Below, piece after piece: positions 30,007 through 40,172 of a stretch of 64,000 nucleotides of DNA. Both the position numbers and the translations under genes were made by a program. How positions within the stretch are numbered: the stretch's first letter is position 1; each line of letters opens with the position of its first letter. Under the pieces are notes generated by a model, which made no database searches, was not told the origin of the DNA, and saw only the letters and a list, made by a program, of their open reading frames with translations. Origin of the DNA: Pararge aegeria (lineage: Eukaryota; Arthropoda; Insecta; Lepidoptera; Nymphalidae); NCBI RefSeq assembly GCF_905163445.1, contig NC_053187.1, positions 15,857,001-15,921,000 on the forward strand. The letters are read 5' to 3'.

Positions 30007-30510
30007 ATTCAAATTCAAATCTTTTTATTCATGTAGTCCTATCACAGGCACTTTTGAAGCGTTCATACATATATAAATATATAAATATACTATGACAATA
30101 CACAATACACACAATAACATACATCGCCACCTAGCCCCAAAGTAAGCGTAAGCTTGTGTTATGGGTACTAAGATGACTGATGAATATTTTTTTGAATAAT
30201 ATACATAAATAAAAAGCAATATACATATAAACATCCAGACACTGAAAAACATTCATGCTCATCACACAAACATTTTCCAGTAGTGGGAATCGAACCCACG
30301 GCCTTGAACTGCAGTTTGCAGAGTCGCTGCAAATTGCGCAATCGGCCGTCGTACATACATAAATTTTTTTATTTTTTTTTTTATTTATTATTATATGTTT
30401 ACATAATTGTAAGAGGATGGTGGTAACTTCGTTCGCTAACTTAAACGTAAAGCTACGGGGGTTCCAAACGCGCCGTGGTCTAAGATGATCCCACAACAAA
30501 CTTAGCCGGG
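30007..30510 (-). mobile_element. LINE-2 3' UTR split by a SINE-A
   Basis: The outer parts 30007-30070 (CTTTTTATTCATGTAGTCCT) and about 30390-30510 (GGTTCCAAACGCGCC, CTTAGCCGGGTAAC) are consecutive segments of the inverted LINE-2 tail seen at 11830-12005. The SINE at 30074-30350 lies between them. Confidence 0.8.
30074..30350 (-). mobile_element. SINE-A, full length, nested in LINE-2
   Basis: ACTATGACAATACACAATAC tail side, inverted B-box GGGAATCGAACCCACGGCC, head AATCGGCCGTC. Flanked by GTTCATACAT (30061-30070) and GTACATACAT (30351-30360), a 9 of 10 target duplication that places it in the LINE-2 tail after that LINE inserted. Confidence 0.88.
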
Positions 30511-30529
30511 TAACTTTTTTTTTTCATCT

Positions 30530-30632
30530 ATGAAGTGTAAAGTCTACCAATCTGTATTTGACCAGCGGGATGGACTGCGGCCAAAACCTCGCTCATTTTG
30601 TAGTTAGCCCGTAATGAGTTGATAATGTAAAG
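30530..30632 (+). mobile_element. SINE-B 3' fragment
   Basis: TGAAGTGTAAAGTCTACCAA, GGATGGACTGCGGCC and GTAATGAGTTGATAATG. Confidence 0.55.
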
Positions 30633-30975
30633 CCCGCCATAATAATACATTGTCGTAATAAGTTGTAAGTACCGAAGTACAATGCCAAGGTGATACATAT
30701 GTAGACGGAAATATAACCAAACATGAGCAAAGTTTATAAAATTTCAGCGAATCTGTTTGTAAACAACTGATAAATTCATACAGTTATCAGACATGTTTTT
30801 CAGTTATTCATCCGATATATGTGAAACGTTGATAAAACTTGTTATAGGTATAAACAACATGTACTTAGTCATGTTTTATCGTAATTTATTATGTCATGTA
30901 CGTAAGCCAGTTGGCCCTGTACCTGTTATTACGGTATTTTTATATCTATATATTTTTATTTATATATTTTATATA
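30633..30975. other. noncoding stretch
   Basis: Frame 30793-31038 (plus) has no domain and runs into the next repeat. Confidence 0.35.
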
Positions 30976-31080
30976 ACTAGCTGTCCCGGCGAACTTCGTA
31001 CCGCAGATCATTTTTTTTTTATGAATGTTATATTTTAATACTTATTATCCTATTCCGGTCGAAGAGGAATTCAAAAAATG
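30976..31080 (-). mobile_element. R-like repeat end
   Basis: ACTAGCTGTCCCGGCGAACT matches the inverted 3' end of RTE-type elements (consensus GTTCGCCGGGACAGCTAGT). The rest is too diverged to delimit. Confidence 0.5.
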
Positions 31081-31536
31081 TAATATTTATTTCAAATTTT
31101 TTAGATGGATGTTTTGGACTTGAAAACACTGAGACCTTCCTATAAACTGTACCTCTTCTAAAAAAAAAAATGTTAGTAAACCTGAATAATATTATCTCAA
31201 ATTTCTAGATACAGCCTTAAGTTCAGTTGCTTAAGCTGTAGATTGTCTGTCAGTAATGACAAAGCCATTTATAGTTATAGAACTAGGTTCTGTATCAGAA
31301 TATCCCTAACCTCTATTATACTATAGTAAATAGAGGTTAGTGCTGAGTACAGAACTCAGATAAAGGACTTATTATAGAAGAAGACATAGAAGATGTCTAT
31401 TGCCTTTTATAAAGATAAAAAAATAAAATATTTTTGAATTTTTCATATAGCCTTGAGGACAATTCTTCTGACTGGTCTAATATTTATATTTTTTTTGAAT
31501 GTTGGGTGTTTTCGATTTTGCACGCTATGTAATGTA
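31081..31536. other. noncoding stretch with a short hairpin
   Basis: CTAACCTCTATT (31306-31317) and AATAGAGGTTAG (31329-31340) form a perfect 12-bp hairpin. No coding signal. Confidence 0.4.
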
Positions 31537-31622
31537 TTTATATATATATATTTATTATTATTTTATATATATATATATATATACATATACAAACGTATTT
31601 ATTTATATATATATACGTATAC
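31537..31622. repeat. (TA)n microsatellite region
   Basis: Alternating TA/TATT runs, the longest being about 22 bases of pure TA near 31564-31582. The two overlapping plus-strand frames here are low complexity. Confidence 0.9.
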
Positions 31623-31855
31623 TATCGTATTTTTTTATTATAAAACAGAAATCTAAAGTGCATTATGCAAACAAAGATATTCTCGTCTATTTAATTACAT
31701 ATTTATTACTTCAGATTCGCAACTCGCTGGGCTCTTGGCTCTAACGACCAAAAACACCGTTTGTAGTCTTTTCTTTTCTTCTGAAAAAAAGAAAATGCCC
31801 ATCACAGACTCACACACTCCGTTGATGAACCATAATGGTTATGTTTGGAACAAGC

Positions 31856-32345
31856 TCGTTTTTACACGCTTTATATTAGCTTCACCTGTATGTATTTTGT
31901 AACCGGGTCCTTTTGACTTGATTTTGACCCTATTTTAGGGTAGTCAAGGTATCCTTATACAAACGGTCTGATTTCGTTCAAACTTTGTACATATATCGTG
32001 AACCGATGACAATACAGTAATTTTATAAGATAATTCCATTTTTCAATTTGCATAGTAAGATTTTTGTTCATTTATATAATTTTCATCTATAGTCGATAAG
32101 GCAGGAATGATATCAATTTTAATTTCCAACCATTATCTCTAGCCGATTTCTTTAATATTAACAAATTTGTTGGTGGATGGTTAACCGATTAATTTTACTA
32201 TAGTAAAAATAGTAGTTTAAGAAAAACTAAAAATTATAAATTAAAAGGTAGAAATAAGTTTGGGTTTGTATACCAAGCGTGTTTTTTAGTATTATAGAAC
32301 TATTAATTTATTTATTTGTAGATTGAGTTATACAGATTTCGTTCT
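31856..32345 (+). repeat. repeat L copy 2, longest
   Basis: TTTTTACACGCTTTATATTA start, CTCGATAAGGCAGGAATGAT-like middle at 32093 (shared with 59160), and TATACCAAGCGTGTTTTTTA near the end (shared with 14140). About 490 bp, no ORF. Confidence 0.65.
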
Positions 32346-32752
32346 GGTATATTAGCACTACTACAAGCCGCCATTTCAGGTATATTAATATATAATATTA
32401 TAGTTTAATTACTTAAAAAGAAAAACAAATTAAGAACATTATCTATGACATTATAAGCCAATATTTTTTGTATCTTCAAGCCGATAGAGATAAAAAATAT
32501 CGAAAATCTAAGAAAACTTAAAGTTGATGTTTTTCGTCTGTAAACACGATTGTTGGATTAATTTGATTATCGATGTATCATTAATTAATAGCAAACAATG
32601 GCACTGCGCAGTACGTCGAGGAAAACAACATTTAACCAGATAAGGTTGTAAAGCTAGCCCCTGATACGTGCTAATTACTATGGCATACATTATTGGCATT
32701 CACGGAGTCTAAGAAAATGGTATTCTTTTGACAGTGACAAACGTTTTCATTT
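32346..32752. other. noncoding stretch
   Basis: Nothing recognised. Confidence 0.35.
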
Positions 32753-33125
32753 TTAAACCCCCGACGCCAAAACTTATAATAGGATCACATGTCTGTGTGT
32801 CTGTCTGTGGCATCGTGGCGCCAGAACTGATAAACCAATTTTGATTTTGTTTTTTTTTTTTGTTTGAAAGGGGAATTAGTCAAAAGTATTCTTAGCTAAA
32901 TCTGCACTGGGCCAGCGTGGTGGACTATGGCCTTAACCCTTTCTGTAATGCGATGATGATGTGATTCTTAGCTATGTTTCATGAAAATTGGTCCAAGATG
33001 GCCGCAACCACAAAACGGTGGTGTATATATTTCTTCACAACTCCCTTAATATGGTCATCAAATGAAAGGGCTTGGATAGTACAATAACGAACACTATATA
33101 AAAAGTTGGGGTTTTTTAAATTTAA
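32753..33125 (+). repeat. interspersed repeat with CCCCCGACG start
   Basis: AAACCCCCGACGCCAAAACT, GTGTCTGTCTGTGGCATCGT and GAAAATTGGTCCAAGATGG are phrases common in lepidopteran intergenic repeats (general knowledge). Interrupted by a 65-bp SINE-B piece. Class not determined. Confidence 0.5.
32899..32963 (+). mobile_element. 65-bp 5'-truncated SINE-B with perfect TSD
   Basis: Contains only the SINE-B 3' end (CTGCACTGGGCCAGCGTGGT to GATGATGATGTG). Flanked by identical ATTCTTAGCTA at 32888-32898 and 32964-32974, so it is a genuine insertion and not a remnant of a longer copy. Confidence 0.92.
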
Positions 33126-33395
33126 AATTTGTATTTTATTGAGCAGTGATATCAAATAGTGTTTGGGGGTTCATAGCATTTTAAAAATAAGTTAATATTT
33201 TTATATATTTAATTAGGTATATTTTCTTTTGGCAACCCTTAATATCCTAGAGCCAAGAACTCTAAAGTTTCCGATACAATACTACTAACAATATAACATT
33301 ACTAAAGCCAAGCCTAGAACATTCGTACTTGAGACTGCATATCACACATCAATATTTTAATATCGAAAGAAAACCTATATAATATAATATACCTG

Positions 33396-33600
33396 GAAGC
33401 GGTGATAGCCCAGTGGGTAGGAGCTCGACATCACTTTCAGTGGACTAAGTTCAAATCCCAGCAACCTGGAACTTTTCTATTTTAATTGCTTAAAACACAC
33501 GTAACTTTGAAAAGCTACGTGTGTTTTAAGCAGTGGGCATCGAACTCGGTGTCCCTGAAAGTGAGACCAAAGCCAGTAGCCATTTGGCTATCACCGCTTA
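33396..33600. mobile_element. two SINE-B heads joined as an inverted pair
   Basis: Plus-strand head 33396-33497 (GAAGCGGTGATAGCCCAGTG) faces a minus-strand head ending at 33600 (TTGGCTATCACCGCTTA). At the centre GCTTAAAACACACGTA and its complement give a tight 16-bp stem. Neither unit carries the SINE-B middle or 3' end. Confidence 0.85.
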
Positions 33601-33736
33601 TACGTAATTATAAATGCTATAAACGTATACGAGCCACTGTTTAAATGAAGGTACTGCGCAGTAAGCTATTTTGATCCATTATCAGCTACATACGTGGCGT
33701 GTAGGGTTGTTGCTAGTCTATCGTCTCACTTGCTTC

Positions 33737-33910
33737 GACGGCCGATTGGCGCAGTTTGCAGCGACCCTGCTTTCTGAGTCCAAGGCCGTGAGTTCGATTC
33801 CTACAACTGGAAAATGTTTGTGTGATGGGCATGAATGTTTTTCAGTGTCTGGGTGTTTATATGTATTTATGTATATTATTCATAAAAATATTAACACAAG
33901 CTACGATTAT
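33737..33910 (+). mobile_element. SINE-A, 3'-deleted
   Basis: Head GACGGCCGATTGGCGCAG, B-box GAGTTCGATTCC and body to ATTCATAAAAATATT. A deletion then joins it to AACACAAGCTACG and the remaining 3' end is lost. Confidence 0.82.
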
Positions 33911-34212
33911 TGCATTCACGTGTGGCAAAAGATTTGCACTAAAGCGCTCGCCATTTATTGCGCGGGCAATCAAAACATGGTGGTCAAAAATGGCGAACGG
34001 TTCATAAAAGGTAGTCAAGTGGCGCCTGCGCATTGTTGGAGACCTGGCATGGCATGAATTATTTATTATCACAATTTGTTTATTACCCTGTTTTCTAGAG
34101 AAAGAAAAATCAAATGTAAGGGGCCCGTTGGATAATAATCATCAGATACCACTTATAGAACGAACGATAATAATAATAATAATTATTATTATTATCGTTC
34201 ATTCAAAGAAAT
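33911..34212. other. noncoding stretch with AAT palindrome
   Basis: 34162-34200 is a perfect 39-bp palindrome of GAACGATAATAATAATAAT and its complement around one central A. Otherwise nothing recognised. Confidence 0.6.
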
Positions 34213-34440
34213 CATCATTATCATCAGCCCACAAACGTCAAGCTGGATATAGGCTTTCCGAGAGCCACCATACCCGGCCCTCCACCTCTCTTATTCAGTC
34301 TCTTCAAGCTACATTTTTTATAACTCCAACGGGACATCTGGGTTCTGGAGTTTCTGGATGCACTGCGTGTACCGACCCGCAGTCTTAAATCTTTCAAAAC
34401 ATCTGCCCCAACGGTAATCGGTTATCAGCTACGACTTGCC
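34213..34440. repeat. RTE-3'-like repeat fragment
   Basis: ATCATCAGCCCACAAACGTC, GATATAGGCTTTCCGAGAGC and CATCTGGGTTCTGGAG resemble the 3' region of RTE-like LINEs in Lepidoptera, from general recognition only. Diverged. Confidence 0.45.
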
Positions 34441-34499
34441 TGCTGCAACTTCAGCTTGAAATTTTGCTTAAAAGCTTAAATCTAGTACCTATAAGTAGA

Positions 34500-34795
34500 G
34501 CTTTTTGGGGGCTCAGGGCTCGTCCGGAGAGGTACAAGCGCCATGCTTACTTTTGCCGCCAAGCAGTAATTGTTGCAATGCTGTGTTCCGGTTGTACTAC
34601 CACCATGCTTTCTTCTGCCGCTAAGCAGCATTGTTGCAATGCAGTGTTCCGGTTGCATTACCACCATGCTTATTTCTGCCGCTAAGCAGCATTATTGCAA
34701 TGCTGTGTTCCAGTCTGTAGGGCGTGGTTGCCGGTGTATTTACAGGCAAATGAAGCTTAACACCTACGCCTCAAATTGATGGTCAGGCACACGTC
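34500..34795 (+). repeat. repeat J copy with internal 61-bp tandem triplication
   Basis: Three units start at 34541, 34603 and 34664 (periods 62 and 61). Each contains CCATGCTT, TCTGCCG-like and GCAATGC.GTGTTCC blocks. The single-unit form exists at 19740 and 59450. Downstream the family continues with AACACCTACGCCTCAAATTG. Frames on both strands (34464-34685, 34570-34779, 34482-34667) follow this repeat and are not proteins. Confidence 0.82.
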
Positions 34796-34894
34796 CTACG
34801 AAGTCTATTTCGATGTCCATCACCATCACCTGGTGTAGACGCAGGTATTAAGCTTCTGTAATAACACCGACAAACACGCGAGACGACGCGAGAG

Positions 34895-35040
34895 ATAAAT
34901 ACTTAGAATATACATATAAACACGAAGACACTGAAAAACATTCATGTTCATCACACAAACATTTTCCAGTTGTGGGGATCGAACCCACGGCCTTGTACTC
35001 AGAAAGCAGGGGGGGCTGCCCAGTGCGCCAATCGGCTGTT
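34895..35040 (-). mobile_element. SINE-A 5' half
   Basis: ATAAATACTTAGAATATAC, inverted B-box GGGGATCGAACCCACGG, head CGCCAATCGGC. The family's 3' block is absent. Its head end meets LINE-3 at 35043. Confidence 0.82.
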
Positions 35041-35042
35041 AA

Positions 35043-35816
35043 AAAGCTCCATTAGGATATCGTGGCGCACCAATTGTCTACAACATATTGCAGACAATTG
35101 AAAATATTAAAAGTAAAAGTGTACTGTTGCAGTGGATACCTGCTCATATCGGCGTGGCTGGTAATGAAATTGTTGACAAATTCGCCAAAGAAGCTGTAGA
35201 AGACGGCATTCATTTTAATCGTTTACCATACTGGTCAGGTGCTTTCCAAATAGTAAAAGAATACTGGATTAAAATTTGGAAAGAGTATTTTGATGATAAA
35301 TCTCTGAGCAGAGATTTATCATCAAAATACTTTAGGATGGGGAATTTGGCTTAAAACAATTCAACCAACAGTAGGACGTGTTTCATGGATTGATGGTGCT
35401 GACCTGAGCAGGTGTGACATTGTAACGGCTTTAAGAGCTCGTGCTGGACATCTTCCACTAAATAGTTTTGGCTTCCTTATAAAAAGATCCCTAATCCATA
35501 CTGTACAGAATGTGGAATGCTGGAAGACATCCAGCATATCCTTTTGGAATGTGTACGTAACGAAATGGAAAGAACAAATTTATTTAATAAGTTTAATTTA
35601 GAACGTATGAATATTGGTATTTTTAATAGCATTCTAGCTTCACAGTTTTCACGAGAGGCTAGAATCAAGAATGCTATACAAAATGATTTATATAACAATG
35701 CGGCGTAGAGAGTAGTTAGAAGTAAGTAAGTAAGTGTAGATACAACAAAGTGTAAACCTATGAGGGTGACATGTTCAGTGTAAAAAAAACCCTTTAATAA
35801 AAGAACAAAAAAAAAT
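35043..35816 (+). pseudogene. LINE-3 3' end: RNase H domain and zinc-knuckle tail
   Basis: The frame at 35046-35354 gives LLQWIPAHIGVAGNEIVDKF, the signature of the RNase H domain in I/R1/LOA-group non-LTR retrotransposons. After a frame change near 35340 the reading continues as GIWLKTIQPTVGRVSWIDGA, DLSRCDIVTALRARAGHLPL, and after a second change near 35480 as PNPYCTECGMLEDIQHILLE followed by C (a C-x2-C...H-x4-C knuckle), ending at a stop near 35708. An AATAAAAGAACAAAAAAAA tail follows. A 22-bp perfect palindrome (35284-35305 / 35310-35331) sits inside. RT and ORF1 are missing. Dead copy. Confidence 0.85.
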
Positions 35817-36234
35817 GCTTCATTACGACTAAACTGCTTAGTCCGTGAATTAGTATGAAATAAAATTGAATATTATATAGGTTAGATTTTACCAGTCTCA
35901 TCACTATACCGTAATGAATATAAACCTGAATGAACAAACCGTAATGGCCGTGTAAACCGTAATGCGTGATAGCCGATTTTATTCAATTCTAAACATCAAG
36001 CTTGCCATGAACTTGGCACATGGGGAGTTATTCTTGGCAGAATGCAAGGTCGTATATTTTATTTTAACACCTATCAAAATGAACGATTCATTTAAATTCT
36101 CCACGTTACCTAGTTACATACATATTTCTTTATTTTGTATACGTAATTTACATAAGCAGATTGCCCACAGAAATGTTTCAACTATAGGTACATTCTATTC
36201 TGTTTATTTTTAAATAATTTAAGAATGTACCTAG
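35817..36234. other. noncoding stretch
   Basis: Nothing recognised. Confidence 0.35.
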
Positions 36235-36450
36235 CAATGGCGTGCATAGTATGCACAAGGTATACAGATGATATAAAATTAAGAACATCTCCAGTACGAG
36301 TAATAAAAAACTTAAGGATAGGCATTGTAAGAGCTATAAAAAGCCTAGCAAGCTTCCGCGGGGGAGAAGTGAGACGTGCGCGTGGCGTTTTCACTGTTTT
36401 TGGACACAATGCACTGCATGCAATAATGGCTGAATAAGGGTTCTGCAAGT
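36235..36450. mobile_element. MITE-h long-form left half fused to another sequence
   Basis: Left end CAATGGCGTGCATAG, GATGATATAAAATTAAGAAC and CTCCAGTACGAGTAATAAAA follow the 42570 copy to about 36345. Then a GC-richer segment replaces the right half. Its end (AATGCACTGCATGCAATAAT) is shared with 56343-56390, so it is a second repeat. Confidence 0.65.
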
Positions 36451-36802
36451 TTTTAATTCTGTGGAGCAAACATAGACTATTGCCTTTTCCAAACAATATA
36501 TAAAACTAGGTGAGTCACACGTTGAAACTTGAAAGACTTTTCAATAATAATGAAATTTTTACACGGTGCATGAGTCAGGCTATGTAGTTCAAGTCAAGCG
36601 GTATTAATGCTTACGATATGCAAACTATGTGCATATAATAACACAGTATGAATCACTGAAATTATAATGCCATATTTAATGTTGTGTCACGAATATAATA
36701 TTTATAACTAACTCCTGCCTGCGACTCTATCAAAGTTCTTAACTTATTATTCTTATTAAGACAATGGCTAAGTAAGAAACGCCAAATCGAAGAAGATTCT
36801 TA
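36451..36802. other. noncoding stretch
   Basis: Nothing recognised. Confidence 0.35.
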
Positions 36803-37040
36803 GACCGTTTGTCGACCATGGCAGTGAGCAGCGACCCTGCTTTCCGATTTCAAGGCTATGGGTTCGATTCCCCCAACTGGACAATGTGTGTGTGATGAAC
36901 ATGAATGTTTTTCAGTGTCTGGGTGTTTATCTACATATTATAAGTATCTATGCATATTATTAATAAAATATTCATCAGCTATCTTAGTACCCATAGCACA
37001 AGCTACGCTTACTTTGGGACTAGTAACGATGTGTGTATTA
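36803..37040 (+). mobile_element. SINE-A, diverged head
   Basis: GACCGTTTGTCGACCATGGC head (A-box altered), intact B-box GGTTCGATTCCCC, then CATGAATGTTTTTCAGTGTC and CTACGCTTACTTTGGGAC. Confidence 0.82.
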
Positions 37041-37085
37041 AATTCATTTAACTTTTTTTTTTTCACAACTTTAGTGTTAATACGA

Positions 37086-37185
37086 TGAGGGGGTATGACT
37101 ACCATACTCTCCAACAGTTTAGCCCGCGAACATCTTAGACTGCATCATAACTTACCAGCCGGTGAGATTGCAGTCAAGGGCTAGC
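37086..37185 (+). mobile_element. SINE-C 3' part
   Basis: CATCTTAGACTGCATCATAA, CTTACCAGCCGGTGAGATTG, CAGTCAAGGGCTAGCTTG. Confidence 0.7.
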
Positions 37186-37570
37186 TTGTATCAGACTAAA
37201 AAAGATATTTTAGTAGCTGTTTTTACTTTTGTTAAATCAAAGTCCGAAGTACACATTAAAAAATACGTATAGTATAAATACAATAGATTTAGCAAAGTCC
37301 GGAATGGTCTTTTCGGCTCGGGATCCAGGCTGAGAAGACCAGCATCCCTCAAGCACCAAAAGATCGCTGTTTTGTTTTTCACACTAGACAAGCTGCCAAA
37401 ATGACCAGTATCTCCAGTCGCACAAGCAAAGCGGTGTTGCCAAAAATGCTTAGAGTATTTCTTGGAATTGAAATTGAGTAAAATGTTGATATAATATTAC
37501 AGAGAGGTCATATCGGTAGCCTTCGTATGTATGATATTTCCCGATATTGTGAGGGGAAGTTAATGGGATA
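37186..37570. other. noncoding stretch
   Basis: Minus-strand frames 37191-37391 and 37450-37785 have no recognised domain. The second overlaps a MITE. Confidence 0.35.
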
Positions 37571-37712
37571 CAGTGGCATGCATATAGCTTATGACCAGGT
37601 TGCGCGATAAAGCGCGATGGTATGAAATGGAAAAATCCTAATACTATCTCCGAGTTAATCAAAAAATTAGGGAAGTCAATGCTTTTGCCCATACATGAAG
37701 TGCACGCCACTG
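37571..37712. mobile_element. MITE-h with near-perfect TSD
   Basis: 142 bp with ends CAGTGGCATGCA and TGCACGCCACTG. Flanks ATGGGATA (37563-37570) and ATGGTATA (37713-37720) agree at 7 of 8. Confidence 0.88.
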
Positions 37713-38959
37713 ATGGTATATGTACGGTACATGCATCGTGCCCAGTAACTTCCTCGAACGTTAGCTTGGCTCTTTTCCGGGACAAACATTAACATATACT
37801 AACAACAGTACCGCAGTATGTAACTTTTCACCACGATTGGTTTCGCGGTGCAGGTTTGCACAGGTAACAAAGGCTATTTTTAAACCCCTGGGAACGCTTC
37901 CCTGGTGCTTTTCCTAAATAAAAAGTGTCCTATAGCCATTCGCAGGATGCCATTGAAATTTTCGCCATTATGAGCTTAGCTGTACAGGCTTGCATAGATA
38001 ATAAATGCTTTTTTATAATCCCTCGCGAAGTAAAATATCATACAGTCCATTTCCAGAATGCAATCTCGAATATATCGAAATAGGTAAAGCAAGTTTACTT
38101 TAACGGTGCTTTCCAGGATAATCATGCGTGCCACGAGATATTCAATCTACATTTTCTCGCCTTATCTCATAGAAATATAGACCATAATTGTTATCACGTT
38201 TTTTGGTTATAATAATCACAGATAACAATTAGTTATCTATAGTATATTTATATATATAGTATACGTTTAATTTTCAGGGCTTAAAAAAAACAATCTAACA
38301 TTTTGATTGGAAATGCCCACCAGGCCTAATTGAAACAGCTTAGTGATTGAAGGCTCTAATTGCCTCTCTCCTATAAGAGAGATCCAGTTAGGTTACAACG
38401 AAGTCCACAACTATATTTAATGGTAAACCAGTGCAATCCAACAATTTGTCTAAATTCCACTCAAATACATTGATGCCTAATTAGAATTTCGTGAATGTTT
38501 GATGTTTGAATGTGCACATATAAAAACATACAAGACTCAAGTACTTAAAAAATCTTGGCAAAGAATCCTTCCTTTCGCTCCATATTGATCGAATTAAACC
38601 TACCTAGGATTTACTACTTACTTACTGCGTGATGTAACAGCCGAAGGAACTTAAAATATACATATTATGGACCAAGTTTTCCAACAGGCTTTCAAAATCG
38701 TCGCGTACCTTATGTGCCTTAACAAGGCAAACATTTTAGCGTAGTTATTCGATGTCTCGATTTTCTTGGGATTTTGTATCAAAAAAATTCGAAGGTTGTT
38801 CAATAAGTACTAAGAATAGGGTATAAAACTTCTTGTCTGGCTTCGAAATACTTTAGTACCCTCCATACCCGAACTTGCTTCAAGTTATTTTTATCTTGAG
38901 TTTGTAGGATTGTTTGAAAGAACTGAGATACGAAGAAGATGAAGCCGTAGTCGCTGCAA
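37713..38959. other. long mostly single-copy stretch
   Basis: No repeat family or coding signal recognised over about 1.2 kb, one of the cleaner unique blocks in the window. Confidence 0.4.
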
Positions 38960-39012
38960 TACACACACACACACACACATATATATTTATATAAATATTA
39001 TATTTATTTAAA
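38960..39012. repeat. (CA)n microsatellite with AT-rich flank
   Basis: About ten CA units at 38960-38979, then TATATTTATATAAATATTAT repeats. Confidence 0.9.
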
Positions 39013-39029
39013 TATTATATTTATATAAA

Positions 39030-39135
39030 TGTGACCCCCAAGACACGGGATATCCTTGTTTGAAGGTCCAAGGTAATTTAAGAAAAACTAGTACTTTTGG
39101 TTAAATAAAAACTATTATTATTAATATTATTTCAG
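39030..39135 (+). repeat. repeat K copy 1
   Basis: GACCCCCAAGACACGGGATA, TTGAAGGTCCAAGGTAATTT and AAAAACTATTATTATTAATA. It is the uninterrupted version of the repeat that hosts the hAT element at 57523. The (ATT)n tail suggests a non-LTR 3' end. Confidence 0.7.
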
Positions 39136-40069
39136 TGCATATTAGGGTTGTCTCTATTCAGATAACGATTTTAGGTAATATTTTCGTTAGTGTACAATTA
39201 AGGAATAAAATGCGCCGAAATGCCCCATCTCCTTTGGAAGCAGCTGACCAAATTAAGTATCTAATCGAAATTGCTTTTCTGCTGCATGACTCGACCGCAA
39301 ACCACATTAATACTAATCGGTGTAATAATATTTATCGGTGGTTTAAACCGACCGATATTTCGTAGCTCTAAGAATCATACGATTTATTCATTGCAAAAAT
39401 TGCTGTCGGGATTTTTTGGCGAAGTTGGCAGCCAGCCATTGGATCAACGACTTAGTAATAGACGGTAGACGTCAACAAATTAGAAATGTTTAACCTGCTT
39501 TTCCATCAATGACATGCAAGAGGGCAAAGCGAAAAAATTAATCCACCCAAAGATAAGCTATGACGTTAAAGTAATCCTTCCTGTAGATAGTGCCTACTGT
39601 ACTTTCCAAACATGAAAAGTGAGAGTAGAATATAAATAATTCGATAGGACTCTCGTTGAATAGTTATTTTATAATAATGTAAGGGTATAACAGTTTTTCG
39701 GAAATAAAACCCCTTCTTACGTCACAAACTTGTAAAACTTTGGTTGAGTGTGTTACAACAGTTGCTGACATTTTCATTAAGATATTAAATAGTTATAAAA
39801 AAGCAAAACATCTTCGCACTTCTAATGGAAAGTCAGCCTTAAACATTTCATCGTGATGGAAATGATTATAGCTATCGATATTTTTCCACTGTTGAATGGC
39901 ATGAAAAATGAACACAGATTTCAATGTTATAAATTAGAACAATCGAGATAATGTACACACACATTCATTAAAGTAAATACCTTAGCAGCTGTTTGTTGAA
40001 TTTGTTCTTGATGGTTTAGTTGAGACATTTTCTACAGATTGCTTGTGTACGGCTAAACCTAATGGTTTA
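39136..40069. other. noncoding stretch
   Basis: Frames 39135-39365 and 39271-39468 (plus) overlap in different frames with no recognised motif. Confidence 0.35.
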
Positions 40070-40172
40070 AAAAGTGTAACCGAGCGGTGTAATTACAGGC
40101 ACTGAGCCTTAACACCTACACCTCAGGTTGACAAACACAGAGTGGCACGTTGCAGGACGTGTTCCTAGGTAA
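40070..40172 (+). repeat. repeat J middle part
   Basis: GGTGTAATTACAGGCACTGA, ACACCTACACCTCAGGTTGA and AGAGTGGCACGTTGCAGGAC. Confidence 0.6.

Noticed and set aside
31453..31744. Membrane-protein-like ORFs (IYIYIYLL)
   Set aside because: Translation of the (TA)n microsatellite.
34464..34779. Cys/His-rich repeated peptide in the frames over repeat J
   Set aside because: The apparent repeat protein is the translation of a 61-bp tandem DNA repeat in shifting frames, since 61 and 62 are not multiples of three.
38960..39012. Z-DNA or origin-like CA/TA run
   Set aside because: An ordinary microsatellite. Nothing else supports a functional site.
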